A stretch of 64,000 nt of DNA from Moheibacter sp035515075 (GTDB lineage: Bacteria; Bacteroidota; Bacteroidia; Flavobacteriales; Weeksellaceae). Of this stretch, positions 8,815-17,862 are shown in pieces. The position numbers and the translations under genes are program-made. The DNA is taken from contig DATJBZ010000018.1 in NCBI GenBank assembly GCA_035515075.1, positions 42,235-106,234 of the forward strand, read 5' to 3'. Numbering within the stretch: position 1 is the first letter of the stretch; every line of letters begins with the position of its first letter. The notes under the pieces are model-generated. The model was not told where the DNA came from and ran no database searches. It saw only the letters and a program-made list of their open reading frames with translations.

Positions 8815-8836
8815 CCAAACTTAACAAAAGTTTGAC

Positions 8837-9808
8837 ATGAATTTGATTGCACAATACCAAGAATTGATTGGTAATCTATTGGATGGCGCGCCTTTTAAAA
8901 GCCATCAACCCACTACTTTGTATGCGCCTTGTGATTACATTTTGGGCATAGGAGGGAAGCGTTTGCGCCCTGTTTTGACATTGTTGGGCACGCATTTGTT
9001 TGGAGGTGATGAAAGTTTGGCGATACAACCTGCTTTGGCAATTGAGTATTTTCACAATTTTACCTTGATGCATGATGACATCATGGATGAAGCGCCTTTG
9101 CGCAGAGGAAAACCCACCGTTCATTTGAAATACGATACCAACACCGCCATTCTTTCTGGCGATGCGTTGTTGATCCAATCGTATGCACAATTTAATGCCT
9201 TGCCAGCGCAACAATTCAAAGACATTGTTCAACTTTTCACCAAAACAGCCGCTGAAATTTGCGAAGGGCAGCAGTTGGACATGAATTTTGAAACCCAAGA
9301 AAAAGTTCATTTCGAACAATACATCGAAATGATTCGACTGAAAACTTCTGTATTGATTGGTGCAGCTTTGGAAATCGGTGCCATCATTGCAGAAGCCAAT
9401 GAAGTAGACCGAAAAAATCTCTATGCTTTTGGCGTGAATTTGGGCATTGCTTTTCAATTGAAAGACGATTATTTGGATGTTTTTGGGCAACAAGATTTTG
9501 GGAAAATTCATGCAGGCGACATCATTGAAAATAAAAAAACCATCCTGTACATCCAAGCTTTGGAAGTTGCTGAGGGAGAGAATTTGAAAGAATTGATGTT
9601 TTGGTATGGAACAAAAACAGACAATGTGGACAAAGTCTATGCCGTCGAAAAAATCTTCAAAAACTTGAAAGTAGATGAAACGGTGATGGATTTGATCAAT
9701 GCTTATACTGAGAAAGGTTTGGCGCATTTGGATTTGATTCAAATACCGGAAGAGAAAAAGAGCATCCTAAGGGATTTTGCCATTTCACTAATCGATAGAC
9801 AAATCTAA
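8837..9808 (+). CDS. Polyprenyl (isoprenyl) diphosphate synthase
   Basis: 323 residues, full length for a trans-isoprenyl diphosphate synthase. It condenses isopentenyl diphosphate onto an allylic diphosphate. Both aspartate motifs are intact: HDDIMDEAPLRRG (D80, D81, D84) and FQLKDDYLD (D210, D211, D214), which bind the Mg-diphosphates. GGKRLRP at about 39-45 is also conserved. Phe75, five residues before the first motif, is bulky, hinting at a short (C15-C20) product; that is inference. The stop overlaps the next ATG (TAATG), so it is translationally coupled to the GSCFA gene. Confidence 0.92.
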   Translation: MNLIAQYQELIGNLLDGAPFKSHQPTTLYAPCDYILGIGGKRLRPVLTLLGTHLFGGDESLAIQPALAIEYFHNFTLMHDDIMDEAPLRRGKPTVHLKYDTNTAILSGDALLIQSYAQFNALPAQQFKDIVQLFTKTAAEICEGQQLDMNFETQEKVHFEQYIEMIRLKTSVLIGAALEIGAIIAEANEVDRKNLYAFGVNLGIAFQLKDDYLDVFGQQDFGKIHAGDIIENKKTILYIQALEVAEGENLKELMFWYGTKTDNVDKVYAVEKIFKNLKVDETVMDLINAYTEKGLAHLDLIQIPEEKKSILRDFAISLIDRQI

Positions 9809-10800
9809 TGCAATTTAGAACGGAATTATCGCTTGTTCCAGCGGAAAGAAAGATCAGTCATGCGCAGAACATCATGGGGTTTGGCTCGTGTTTCATTGAC
9901 AACATCGGCGAGAAATTGGACCATGGGAAATTCAGAATTTTAAACAATCCCTTTGGTACGGTTTTTCATCCTTTGGCGATCGAGAATGCTTTGGCGCGCA
10001 TACTTTCATTGACGTATTATTCGAAAGAAGAAATTTTCAAATATGGCGAACTGTTTTTCAGCTGGGACCACCACACTTCTTTTAGCCAAATTTCCATCGA
10101 AAAAACTTTGGATAAAATCAACACTGCTTTGGAAGAGGCCAATGAATTCATCCAAAAAGCCGATTGTTTTATTTTGACTTTTGGCACTTCTTGGGTGTAT
10201 AAAATCAAAGAAATGGATTTGTTCGTAGCGAATTGTCACAAAGTTCCTGCACATAATTTCAATAAGATTTTGTTGAATGACGCCCAAATCAAATCTTCCT
10301 TGCGAAATTGTTTCAATTACATTTTGGACATCAATCCCAATGCGCAAATCATCACGACCATCAGTCCTGTGCGGCATACCAAAGAGGGCTTGGTCGAAAA
10401 TAGTTTGAGCAAGGCCAAATTGATCCAAAGTTTGCATGAAGTCGCGACTTCTTATCCGATGGTCGAATATTTTCCTGCGTACGAATTGATGATGGACGAT
10501 TTGAGGGATTATCGATTTTATAAAAAAGATTTGATCCATCCCAATGACATGGCAATCGACTACATTTGGGAGAAATTTTCCGATCAATATTTTCGTCCAG
10601 AAACATTGGAGAAAATCAAACAAGCCGAGAAAGTTCATGCGGCTTTACAACACAAACCGATGAATCCCAACAGCATGTCGTACAAGGAGTTTTTGTATAA
10701 AACGACCAAGCAAATCGAAAAAATAGAAAGCAATTATCCGCTCCATAGTTTTTCCAATGAAAAAGACCAATTAAAAAAGATGATGAATGAAGTTGATTGA
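9808..10800 (+). CDS. GSCFA domain protein
   Basis: 330 residues. Near the N-terminus MGFGSCFIDNIG carries the GSCF motif that names the family, and NPFGTVFHP and TFGTSWVY follow as expected. The family resembles SGNH-type hydrolases, and the DLIHPNDMAIDYIW segment near residue 250 would supply the C-terminal Asp/His pair. Function and substrate are not established. It starts on the last base of the polyprenyl synthase stop codon and overlaps the TatD gene by 14 bases, so the three form a tight operon. Confidence 0.88.
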   Translation: MQFRTELSLVPAERKISHAQNIMGFGSCFIDNIGEKLDHGKFRILNNPFGTVFHPLAIENALARILSLTYYSKEEIFKYGELFFSWDHHTSFSQISIEKTLDKINTALEEANEFIQKADCFILTFGTSWVYKIKEMDLFVANCHKVPAHNFNKILLNDAQIKSSLRNCFNYILDINPNAQIITTISPVRHTKEGLVENSLSKAKLIQSLHEVATSYPMVEYFPAYELMMDDLRDYRFYKKDLIHPNDMAIDYIWEKFSDQYFRPETLEKIKQAEKVHAALQHKPMNPNSMSYKEFLYKTTKQIEKIESNYPLHSFSNEKDQLKKMMNEVD

Positions 10801-11557
10801 TACGCATACGCATTTGTATTCCGAGCAATTTGAGGAAGACCGAGAAGCGATGATACAACGCGCGATGGATGCTGGCGTGGCACACTTTTATCTTCCTTCG
10901 ATCGATTCGTCTTACACCCAAGGTATGTTGGATTTGGAAGCGAAGTATCCAGAACAAATGCACTTGATGATGGGCTTGCACCCAACCTATGTTCAACCTG
11001 AAACCTATGAAGCTGAATTGGCCGAAGTCAAAGCATGGTTGGACCAAAGAGATTTTGCTGCGGTGGGTGAGATTGGCATTGATTTGTATTGGGACCAATC
11101 CACTTTAGCGATTCAACAAATTGCTTTTGAAACCCAAATTCAATGGGCAAAAGAAAAAAACTTACCGATAGTCATTCATGGACGTGATAGTTTTGATGAG
11201 ATTTTTGAAGTTTTAGAAGCCCACAAAGACGAACATTTATTCGGAATTTTCCATTGTTTTACAGGAGATAAAACCCAAGCCCAACAAGCCATTGATTGCA
11301 ATTTGAAATTGGGAATCGGCGGCGTGGTGACCTTTAAAAATGGGAAAATCGATCAGTTTTTGCACGAAATTCCTTTGGAACATTTGGTGTTGGAAACCGA
11401 TGCGCCTTATTTGGCACCCGTACCTTTTCGAGGAAAAAGAAACGAATCGGCTTATTTGGTAGAAGTGCTGAAAAAGCTGTCAGATATTTATGGTTTGAGC
11501 GAAAAAGAAATTGCACAAATCACGACTGAGAACGCACAAGCTGTTTTTAAAAAGTAG
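10787..11557 (+). CDS. TatD family metal-dependent hydrolase
   Basis: 256 residues, usual length. An amidohydrolase-type barrel with the expected metal ligands: DTHTHLYS at the N-terminus, VGEIGIDLY (Glu), VIHGRD and FHCFTGD (His), and LETDAPYLAP (Asp). TatD proteins are DNases (3'-5' exonuclease on single strands) and some act on D-aminoacyl-tRNA. The start overlaps the end of the GSCFA gene; the frame MKLIDTHTHL is the canonical TatD start. Confidence 0.93.
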   Translation: MKLIDTHTHLYSEQFEEDREAMIQRAMDAGVAHFYLPSIDSSYTQGMLDLEAKYPEQMHLMMGLHPTYVQPETYEAELAEVKAWLDQRDFAAVGEIGIDLYWDQSTLAIQQIAFETQIQWAKEKNLPIVIHGRDSFDEIFEVLEAHKDEHLFGIFHCFTGDKTQAQQAIDCNLKLGIGGVVTFKNGKIDQFLHEIPLEHLVLETDAPYLAPVPFRGKRNESAYLVEVLKKLSDIYGLSEKEIAQITTENAQAVFKK

Positions 11558-11598
11558 CCATTTCGTTCAGAAAATAATTTAATAAACACCAATAAATA

Positions 11599-12495
11599 GT
11601 GATTTCATCTGCTCAATTTCGTCTCCAGTTCATCGTTTTGTTGTGGGGATTTACAGGAGTTTTAGGCAAGTTAATCGAAACCCAAGCCATTCCTTTGGTT
11701 TGGTACCGATTGGCGGTAGCTTCTGTCGTTTTATATGTCATTTTGCGTTGGCGTAAAATCAGTCTAAAGGTCAGCCGCAGAGATTTGTGGATGCTGTTGG
11801 GCATTGGGGGTATCATTGGTTTGCATTGGATGGCATTCTTTGGCGCGATCAAAGTATCCAACGTCGCCGTGGCTTTGAGTACTTTATCAACGGGAGCGCT
11901 TTTTTCGGCATTTTTAGAACCGCTTTTTTTCAAACGAAAGGTCAATCCATCCGAAATTGTTTTGGCCATTGTCGTTTCTGCTTGTATTTTGTTGATTTAC
12001 AATGCTACGCCAGAATACCTCATGGGCATTGTTTTGGGTGTGATTTGTAGTTTCTTGTCCGCCTTGTTTTCTGTTTGCAATGGCGTCATTCATACCCGAT
12101 TTTCCTCCCAAAAAATCATGTTTTATGAAATGTTGGGCGGTTTGCTGATCGTTGGTTTGTTTTTGCCATTTTTTGATGGTTATGGCGCTTTGATCAGTGA
12201 TGTGAGTTGGAAAGATCTTGGGTTGCTGTTGCTGTTGGGCGGTTTGTTTACGGCTTATCCCATGATCGAATCAATCAATTTAATGAAATACATTAGTCCT
12301 TTTACCTTGTTGCTCAATGTGAATTTAGAACCGGTTTACGGGATTTTCTTGGCGTACCTCATTTTTGGCGAATCAGAAAAAATGACCCCATTGTTTTACA
12401 TCGCTACAGCCATCATGGTTTTGGCCATTGTGGTCAATTCGTTGTTGAAAAATAAAAAAGGTCAACAGAAGAAAGTGGAGGATATGACCCATTAA
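11599..12495 (+). CDS. EamA-family (DMT) transporter
   Basis: 298 residues with about ten hydrophobic segments spread evenly, the two-times-five arrangement of EamA/RhaT-type drug/metabolite transporters. The N-terminus (QFIVLLWGFTGVLGK) and HWMAFFGAIKVSNVAVA match the family. It probably exports or imports a small metabolite across the inner membrane; substrate unknown. The best start is a GTG at 11599, as no ATG is available upstream in frame. 41 bases after tatD, so it may be the last gene of that operon. Confidence 0.88.
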   Translation: MISSAQFRLQFIVLLWGFTGVLGKLIETQAIPLVWYRLAVASVVLYVILRWRKISLKVSRRDLWMLLGIGGIIGLHWMAFFGAIKVSNVAVALSTLSTGALFSAFLEPLFFKRKVNPSEIVLAIVVSACILLIYNATPEYLMGIVLGVICSFLSALFSVCNGVIHTRFSSQKIMFYEMLGGLLIVGLFLPFFDGYGALISDVSWKDLGLLLLLGGLFTAYPMIESINLMKYISPFTLLLNVNLEPVYGIFLAYLIFGESEKMTPLFYIATAIMVLAIVVNSLLKNKKGQQKKVEDMTH

Positions 12496-12577
12496 TTTAC
12501 TGTGAATGATGTTTCCAATTGATCCCAAATCATTTCAGTGGCATAGTTTTTGAAAATTTCCGCCTAAATTTAAAACA

Positions 12578-13078
12578 ATGGATACTATGAATTTTAGCTT
12601 GAAAAATTTCGCTTTGATTTTATTTGTAGGCTTATCAAGTACTTTGATCGCACAAAATAATAGGAAAGTAGATACCAACATCTTTCCTAAAGCGGAAAAA
12701 AACCAAAAGCAGGTGGTGATCGAATTGCCGCACTCTGCCAACGACCACAACAAAAAAGTAGAAATTTTTGTCGGAAAAGACATGGAAACCGATCAATGCA
12801 ACCGTTATACTTTGCCAGGGAAATTTGCGCAACATGATTTGAAAGGTTGGGGATACAATTATTATTCTTTCGAATCGAGTGGAAACGCCGCTTCGACGAT
12901 GATGGTGTGTCCAGACAATAGCAAAAAATCGCAATTTGTACATGCTCAAGGATATTTGCTGGATTACAACGGACGCATGCCCATCGTGATTTATGTTCCA
13001 GAGGGCTTCACTGTGAAATACAAAATTTACCAATCCGATGCCGAATGGTACGAAGGCATGGAGGTCAAGCAAAAATAA
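12578..13078 (+). CDS. eco: Ecotin, periplasmic serine protease inhibitor
   Basis: 166 residues with a signal peptide ending near ...STLIAQ. The mature part follows ecotin throughout: FPKAEKNQKQVVIELP, an LKGWGYNYYSFES segment like the GWGYDYY of E. coli ecotin, then ASTMMVCPDNSKK and LPIVVY-like MPIVIYVPE. Cys74 and Cys111 correspond to the ecotin disulfide that holds the binding loop. The first Met of the TMM triplet (Met108) takes the P1 position, as in E. coli. Ecotin dimers block trypsin, chymotrypsin and elastase-like proteases of hosts or grazers. ATG at 12578 or 12587 are both possible starts. It stands alone with its own terminator. Confidence 0.9.
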   Translation: MDTMNFSLKNFALILFVGLSSTLIAQNNRKVDTNIFPKAEKNQKQVVIELPHSANDHNKKVEIFVGKDMETDQCNRYTLPGKFAQHDLKGWGYNYYSFESSGNAASTMMVCPDNSKKSQFVHAQGYLLDYNGRMPIVIYVPEGFTVKYKIYQSDAEWYEGMEVKQK

Positions 13079-13100
13079 ATACCGATTCATATAAAATAGA

Positions 13101-13135
13101 AAAAGAGTTTTCAATTGCTGAAAACTCTTTTTTTT
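13101..13135 (+). terminator. Terminator of the ecotin gene
   Basis: A perfect 13-bp stem (13101-13113 with 13119-13131) and 5-base loop ATTGC, followed by a run of eight T. Confidence 0.88.
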
Positions 13136-13154
13136 GAAATTTAGTTTGGAGAAC

Positions 13155-13187
13155 AGCCTTGTCAAGGTTTCAAACCTTGACAAGGCT
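13155..13187. repeat. Perfect 33-bp palindromic element
   Basis: AGCCTTGTCAAGGTTT, one central C, then its exact reverse complement. It lies 20 bases beyond the ecotin terminator and 10 bases beyond the stop of the convergent small gene. Only a short T run follows on the plus strand, so it looks more like a dispersed palindromic repeat than a plain terminator. Confidence 0.75.
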
Positions 13188-13196
13188 CTCTTTTTG

Positions 13197-13454
13197 CTAT
13201 TGCTCCAGCTTTCTGAAATAGTACCAAAGCACCAAAAACATTGCCAAGCCCGAGATCAAATAGCTCCAAATGGAATGACTGATCACCTTTCCGCCCAAAG
13301 TGAAATAACCTTTGGAGTAATGGATCGTACCATAATTTTTTGTCATTTTAAACAGGCCGATCTCAATCAATAGATTGAGGGTGAAAAAGGTGATGACAGC
13401 AAAAATGCTGAGGTACAAGGCGTCGTAAAAGTTATTGTTGGGTTGTTTTTTCAT
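13197..13454 (-). CDS. Small membrane protein, function unknown
   Basis: 85 residues with two hydrophobic segments, at about residues 12-34 and 61-80, separated by a short polar loop with two Gly (YFTLGGK). The C-terminus RKLEQ is charged. No family recognised. It lies between the 33-bp palindrome and the barrel receptor operon; 111 bases separate it from the end of that operon on the same strand, so it could be read through but may have its own promoter. Confidence 0.6.
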   Translation of the reverse strand: MKKQPNNNFYDALYLSIFAVITFFTLNLLIEIGLFKMTKNYGTIHYSKGYFTLGGKVISHSIWSYLISGLAMFLVLWYYFRKLEQ

Positions 13455-13565
13455 TATTCAAAAATTGAAAGTTCGCACCTAATACAATATGGTTTTCATT
13501 TAATTTTCGCGTGTTTATTGGACGATAACGAACACTTGCATCTAAAAAATATTATTCATTATAAT

Positions 13566-16217
13566 TCAAAAACTAAAACTCAGGCTTGCCAAGACATAAG
13601 CGCGGTTCAAACTTTGTAAAGAAGATGAATGTGCATGGTCAGAAACGTACACTTCTTCAAAGAATTTGTTGTTGGTCAAATTTTTACCAGTCAGGCTGAA
13701 ACCCCAAATTTGATTGGGTGTGAAGTAACGAATCATCACGTCCACAAAATAATGTTCGTTGGGGTTTTGGGTGCTCGGCTGAAAATAATCCAATGCAACG
13801 GATCCGAACCAATATCGATTGGGTTTTACCAATATTTTGAAAGCATTGACAATTTGTGTGTTTTGAAGAGTACCTTTTACATTTTCGGATTTTGCATTCA
13901 TATGCATCAATTTCAATTCGTTTTGAAAATTGATGGGACTACTCAAAGCGGTTTTTCCATAAAGGTTCAATAGATAAATGTCTGATTGATTGTTTCGAAC
14001 ACCAGAATTGTTGACGATGTTTTTGTAATCCGAACGGCTGTAATTTCCATTCAACTTGAAAGTGGTTTGAAGCCATGGAATGTATTTTTCTACACCAAAA
14101 CTTCCACCATAAGATTGATTGCCTTCTGGCAAGAAAAAATATTCAGTGGTGGTTAAGTTTTGCGCGACATGGGTTTGGGCAAACAAATTGTTTTTTTGTT
14201 CTGTATAATTCAAAGCCGCTGTCAGATTGAATTGATTGTACATATCGTGAATGCCAAATCCTAAAGTAAATTGATGTCTTTGGTGAAAATCATCTGAAAA
14301 TCTTTTTTTGCTCAAAGAACGATTGGAGCTCAAAACAAAACCTGAGTATAAATTATTTTCGCTCAATGGCGTTTCGTCGTAGGCATACGAACTGAACAAT
14401 CGCGTTACATCACTTAGTTTGTAACTTAAATTCAACGAAGGCGACAATACAAATCGATTTCCATTGGCATGGTCGTTGTGTGAAAAATCTTCTCTTTTCC
14501 AAGCATAATTTTTTACAACCAAAGTTGGTTTGGCTGATAATTTACCGAATTTTAAATGATAAAACCCTTCCAAATTGGATTCCAATAAATTGAAAGTAAG
14601 GTCATTTGAATAATTGGCATTCAAGCTTTTTCCGTTTTGAAAAAGTTGAGAAACCAATTGATTTTGTGCATATTTCAAAGCAGCCGAAACTTGGAATTTG
14701 TTTTTGTTTTTTGCGCCCAAAAGGGTAGAATTCAATTCCCAGTAATTTCGAGAAAAATCGCTTGACTGACGATTTTGACTGTTGTCCAAGATTTGTCCTG
14801 TTTCGAAATCCAATCCAGGCGTTAAATGAAAAGTTTGGGGCAGATCGTTTCTTGAAAAAACACCTTTGATTTGCAAAGCATTTTTTTCGTTGAGTTTTTG
14901 GGTAAAAAGTAATTCTTGATACGTAAAAAAACTTTCGGATTGCAAGGAAGTCAACAAGTCATTTTCGTCGTTGGTGAACAAATCGGCGCGGGTTCTGATG
15001 TTTTCAACATTCCATTTCGAAGTCAATTCCATTAAAGAACTTTTGGACGAATGCCAAGTTAATTTTACATTGCCGTCATACAATTCCGGTTTTTTGACTA
15101 CATTTTCTTGTTGTGAAGTCATTAAGTTTGTAGCATCTTCAAAAGTGAAATTGGATTGGTCGGAACCGAAAAAACGCAATTCGTCTTGGTAATAGGTCAA
15201 ATTGACTCTTGCGCTCATGCGTTTGGAAAATTTATAAATGTTACTAAAACTACTGAACCAATTGTCATTGATGTTGGCGCGATGACTTTCCAAACCGCTG
15301 GAAAAAATCCGTTCATGGATCAATTTAGGCGCTTTCATCCCAGCATATTTTTGGTCTTCTAAGGAAGCTTGAAAAGAGAAAAAATCATAGGGAGAATTGT
15401 TTTCACCCAAATTATTGTACGTGAGATTGGAGAAGTTCTTCAGCGATCGCGTGATGGCCAAAGCGTTCAAATCAGTTTGATGGCGGTTTTCAATGCCGTA
15501 ACCAAAAGCAGCATTGCCAGAAACATCGATCACATTTTTTTTCAATTTTAAATTCAAAGCTACTTTGTCTGAATCTTGAATCCCTCTCAACAAAGCGTTT
15601 TCGGTGAAATTTTCTATCGCTTGTACTTGGTCCACAATGTCCACATTCATGTTCTTTGTGCCCAAAGTATAATTGCTGTCAAACAAATCATCGCCTTCCA
15701 AAAGTACTTTTTCGACATTTTTTCCTTTGTATTTAATTTTCCCTTGGTCATCGACTTCCACGCCAGGCAATTTTCGCAACAAATCTTCTACTTTCCGTTC
15801 TGAACCATCCAAAAATGCGGAAGCTCTATAATTCACAGTATCTTCTTTGACTTCGATTTTTGGCGCTTGAAGAATGCTCACTTCTTCCAGTGCGACAAAG
15901 GATTCTTCCATTCGGATGTCCAACACCTGATTTTCTTTGAGGGCAGAACGTTTGAAATGAAAAGTTTTGTTTTCAAAACCATATTTGGTGACTTCCATTA
16001 AAATGTTTTCAAAATCAGCTTTGAGTTGAATGGCAAAAGAACCGTCTTGTTTTGAAGTAGTAAACTGTGCAATCAAATCAGGTGTTTCTGCATTTTTGAT
16101 GAGTACATTGGCAAACGGAATGCTTTCGTCAAAATCACTTTTTATGGTGCCCGAAAAGTTTTGTGCGTGCAGAAAAAGGCCATTTAATAAAATGGACAAG
16201 ATGAAGAAAAGTCTCAT
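13566..16217 (-). CDS. Outer-membrane beta-barrel receptor (TonB-receptor-like) with carboxypeptidase-regulatory domain
   Basis: 883 residues. The signal peptide ends near LFLHAQ. Residues about 22-110 form a carboxypeptidase-D-regulatory-like domain (PFANVLI, QDGSFAI). This is followed by a plug-like part with VEDLLRKLPGVEVDD and GKIKYKGKNVEKVLLEGD, which is typical of the TonB-receptor plug. The remainder is long alternating beta strands ending in the aromatic SLSFSF. Such proteins import or display large or scarce substrates in Bacteroidota. Ligand unknown. No partner SusD lipoprotein is near. It is the last gene of an operon behind two GLPGLI proteins and a secreted cysteine peptide (30-base gap), so handling of a peptide is a reasonable guess. 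Confidence 0.85.
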   Translation of the reverse strand: MRLFFILSILLNGLFLHAQNFSGTIKSDFDESIPFANVLIKNAETPDLIAQFTTSKQDGSFAIQLKADFENILMEVTKYGFENKTFHFKRSALKENQVLDIRMEESFVALEEVSILQAPKIEVKEDTVNYRASAFLDGSERKVEDLLRKLPGVEVDDQGKIKYKGKNVEKVLLEGDDLFDSNYTLGTKNMNVDIVDQVQAIENFTENALLRGIQDSDKVALNLKLKKNVIDVSGNAAFGYGIENRHQTDLNALAITRSLKNFSNLTYNNLGENNSPYDFFSFQASLEDQKYAGMKAPKLIHERIFSSGLESHRANINDNWFSSFSNIYKFSKRMSARVNLTYYQDELRFFGSDQSNFTFEDATNLMTSQQENVVKKPELYDGNVKLTWHSSKSSLMELTSKWNVENIRTRADLFTNDENDLLTSLQSESFFTYQELLFTQKLNEKNALQIKGVFSRNDLPQTFHLTPGLDFETGQILDNSQNRQSSDFSRNYWELNSTLLGAKNKNKFQVSAALKYAQNQLVSQLFQNGKSLNANYSNDLTFNLLESNLEGFYHLKFGKLSAKPTLVVKNYAWKREDFSHNDHANGNRFVLSPSLNLSYKLSDVTRLFSSYAYDETPLSENNLYSGFVLSSNRSLSKKRFSDDFHQRHQFTLGFGIHDMYNQFNLTAALNYTEQKNNLFAQTHVAQNLTTTEYFFLPEGNQSYGGSFGVEKYIPWLQTTFKLNGNYSRSDYKNIVNNSGVRNNQSDIYLLNLYGKTALSSPINFQNELKLMHMNAKSENVKGTLQNTQIVNAFKILVKPNRYWFGSVALDYFQPSTQNPNEHYFVDVMIRYFTPNQIWGFSLTGKNLTNNKFFEEVYVSDHAHSSSLQSLNRAYVLASLSFSF

Positions 16218-16247
16218 GGATAGTGTTTAGTAAATGAATGTTGAAGA

Positions 16248-17039
16248 TTAATCTAAAACGTCAGAAAAATCAAGTTCGATTCCAGTTATTTCGATTGTTG
16301 CGCCCAAAGCATTAGGATCTTTACTTGAAAGATATTTGATTTCATTGTCTATATTTTTTTGTTGAATGACCAACATTTCTTTCATCGAAACTTTCTTGCT
16401 CTTTTTTTGTTTTTGAAGTAAATGTTCGATTTGAAAATTCTCCAATTTTTGGTTCAATTTGAGACCATATGCTGTAAATTCATATTTTCCATCTTTGGAA
16501 TGAATGTCTAAAATCAATCCAGGCAAACCATGAAACTTATAGGGGCCATTTGAAATTCCAATTTCCGGTGCAAACCAAGCTTCGTAATCTCTTCCTCTGA
16601 AATGTGTGGTCGCTTTTTGTACTTGATAACCCAAAATTTCTTTGGTTTCATTTCCTATTTCCCAATCAAATGTGGGCAGTTTTTCAGTCATGACGTAATA
16701 GGATTTCTCTCCATAAATGCTTGAAAAGGAGTAAAGAGAATCTTTCTCGAAATATTTCTGAAATTCAGGTGTTTCCTTTGTTTCTTTGTACACCAATGTA
16801 TTGGTTGTAGAGCTTCCAAATTTATCTTGGTTTTTTATTTGAACGCTGTCAGTACCGCTAACCGCTTCCTTAAAAAGATAAGTGGATTGGTTGGATTTTA
16901 GATCATGCAATAAACTATAATCCAATGTTACTACTCTATCATTTCTGATTTTAAAAGTATAATCGACTTCTGCCCAATTGTTTTGCGCAATTAAAAGTCC
17001 ATAAATAGAAAAAGCGAAAATAAAAAGTATTTTTCTCAT
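16248..17039 (-). CDS. GLPGLI family secreted protein
   Basis: 263 residues with a signal peptide ending near GLLIAQ. The naming motif is seen as FHGLPGLILD at about residue 173, preceded by the conserved GRDYEAWFAPEIG and GPYKF segments. This is the GLPGLI family (TIGR01200), restricted to Bacteroidota and of unknown function, often found in several copies beside outer-membrane receptors. Positions fit that here: 27 bases after another GLPGLI gene and 30 bases before the barrel gene. The two copies are clearly diverged, not a recent duplication. Confidence 0.9.
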   Translation of the reverse strand: MRKILFIFAFSIYGLLIAQNNWAEVDYTFKIRNDRVVTLDYSLLHDLKSNQSTYLFKEAVSGTDSVQIKNQDKFGSSTTNTLVYKETKETPEFQKYFEKDSLYSFSSIYGEKSYYVMTEKLPTFDWEIGNETKEILGYQVQKATTHFRGRDYEAWFAPEIGISNGPYKFHGLPGLILDIHSKDGKYEFTAYGLKLNQKLENFQIEHLLQKQKKSKKVSMKEMLVIQQKNIDNEIKYLSSKDPNALGATIEITGIELDFSDVLD

Positions 17040-17066
17040 AGTGTTTGAGTATTGTTTCTTGTAAAA

Positions 17067-17801
17067 TTATTCTACAACATGGCATTCGATTTGACAAGCG
17101 GGCATTCCTATGGTCATCATTCCGCCATTTTCTAATACTTCACTTCGATTTATTTCTTTGTATTTTATTGCATATAAATCTTTGAAATGAGCATAATCAA
17201 TGAAGTCTTTGGTGTCTTGATAAGGGTTTTCAATGGTTAGGTTTTGATTTTTTAATTCAATGGAATAAGCTGTAATGTTGAGCATATTATCCGTAGATTT
17301 TACTTTTAAAATCATGCCAGGCAAACCATCGAATTTCCAAGGACCGCCATTGAAACCCAATTTATCTGTGAAATAGGCGACATAAGTTCTTCCACGAAAT
17401 TCACCAATTGCTATTTGACAAGTGTAGCCCAAAACCTCTTCGGTTTCATTAGACATTATCTCCCATTGGATCAAATCAATCTTTTCTTTCGTAGGGAAAT
17501 GTTTGAATTGAATGGTGTTTTCATACAACATTGAATTGTTCGTATAATCTTTAAAATAAACGCTTTTTCCACCTCCCAATGAAACAACAAGATCTCCTTC
17601 TTCGGTTCCAAAATCCTCTATTTCTTCATTATAAAACTCAATATACAATGCTTGAGATTGATTTTGCGTCAAAGTCGTTTTCCCTACATAACTGGCAGAT
17701 TGATTGTAGTTTTTAGTTTGTTCAAAATCTATTTTTAAATAATCTTGCGCATTCAAAACACACATAAATACAAAAAGACTAAGTATGATCAATTTTTTCA
17801 T
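17067..17801 (-). CDS. GLPGLI family secreted protein (GLPGM variant)
   Basis: 244 residues with a signal peptide ending near CVLNAQ. It has the family pattern GRTYVAYFTDKLG, GPWKFDGLPGMILK, with Met replacing the usual Leu in GLPGL. The end is cysteine-containing (GMPACQIECHVVE) with two Cys not present in the neighbouring copy. 61 bases separate it from the peptide gene upstream, and that gap contains a hairpin that could limit read-through. Function unknown. Confidence 0.88.
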   Translation of the reverse strand: MKKLIILSLFVFMCVLNAQDYLKIDFEQTKNYNQSASYVGKTTLTQNQSQALYIEFYNEEIEDFGTEEGDLVVSLGGGKSVYFKDYTNNSMLYENTIQFKHFPTKEKIDLIQWEIMSNETEEVLGYTCQIAIGEFRGRTYVAYFTDKLGFNGGPWKFDGLPGMILKVKSTDNMLNITAYSIELKNQNLTIENPYQDTKDFIDYAHFKDLYAIKYKEINRSEVLENGGMMTIGMPACQIECHVVE

Positions 17802-17814
17802 AATTTATAAAGTT

Positions 17815-17846
17815 AAAAATAAGTCTGTTAAAAAAATAACAGACTT
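17815..17846 (-). terminator. Intercistronic hairpin (attenuator-like) after the secreted peptide gene
   Basis: A perfect 10-bp stem (17837-17846 with 17821-17830) and a six-base loop, followed on the minus strand by A then five T. It sits between the 86-residue peptide gene and the first GLPGLI gene. It would let the peptide be made in excess over the downstream proteins. Confidence 0.7.
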
Positions 17847-17862
17847 AAAAAATTCTAATTAT

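Noticed and set aside
8876..9742. 288-codon open frame antisense to the polyprenyl synthase
   Set aside because: It is the mirror of a conserved gene with intact motifs; its translation is rich in Phe, Ile, His and Gln, as expected for an antisense shadow.
10006..10638. 210-codon open frame antisense to the GSCFA gene
   Set aside because: Same reason; no family features and fully covered by a well-supported gene.
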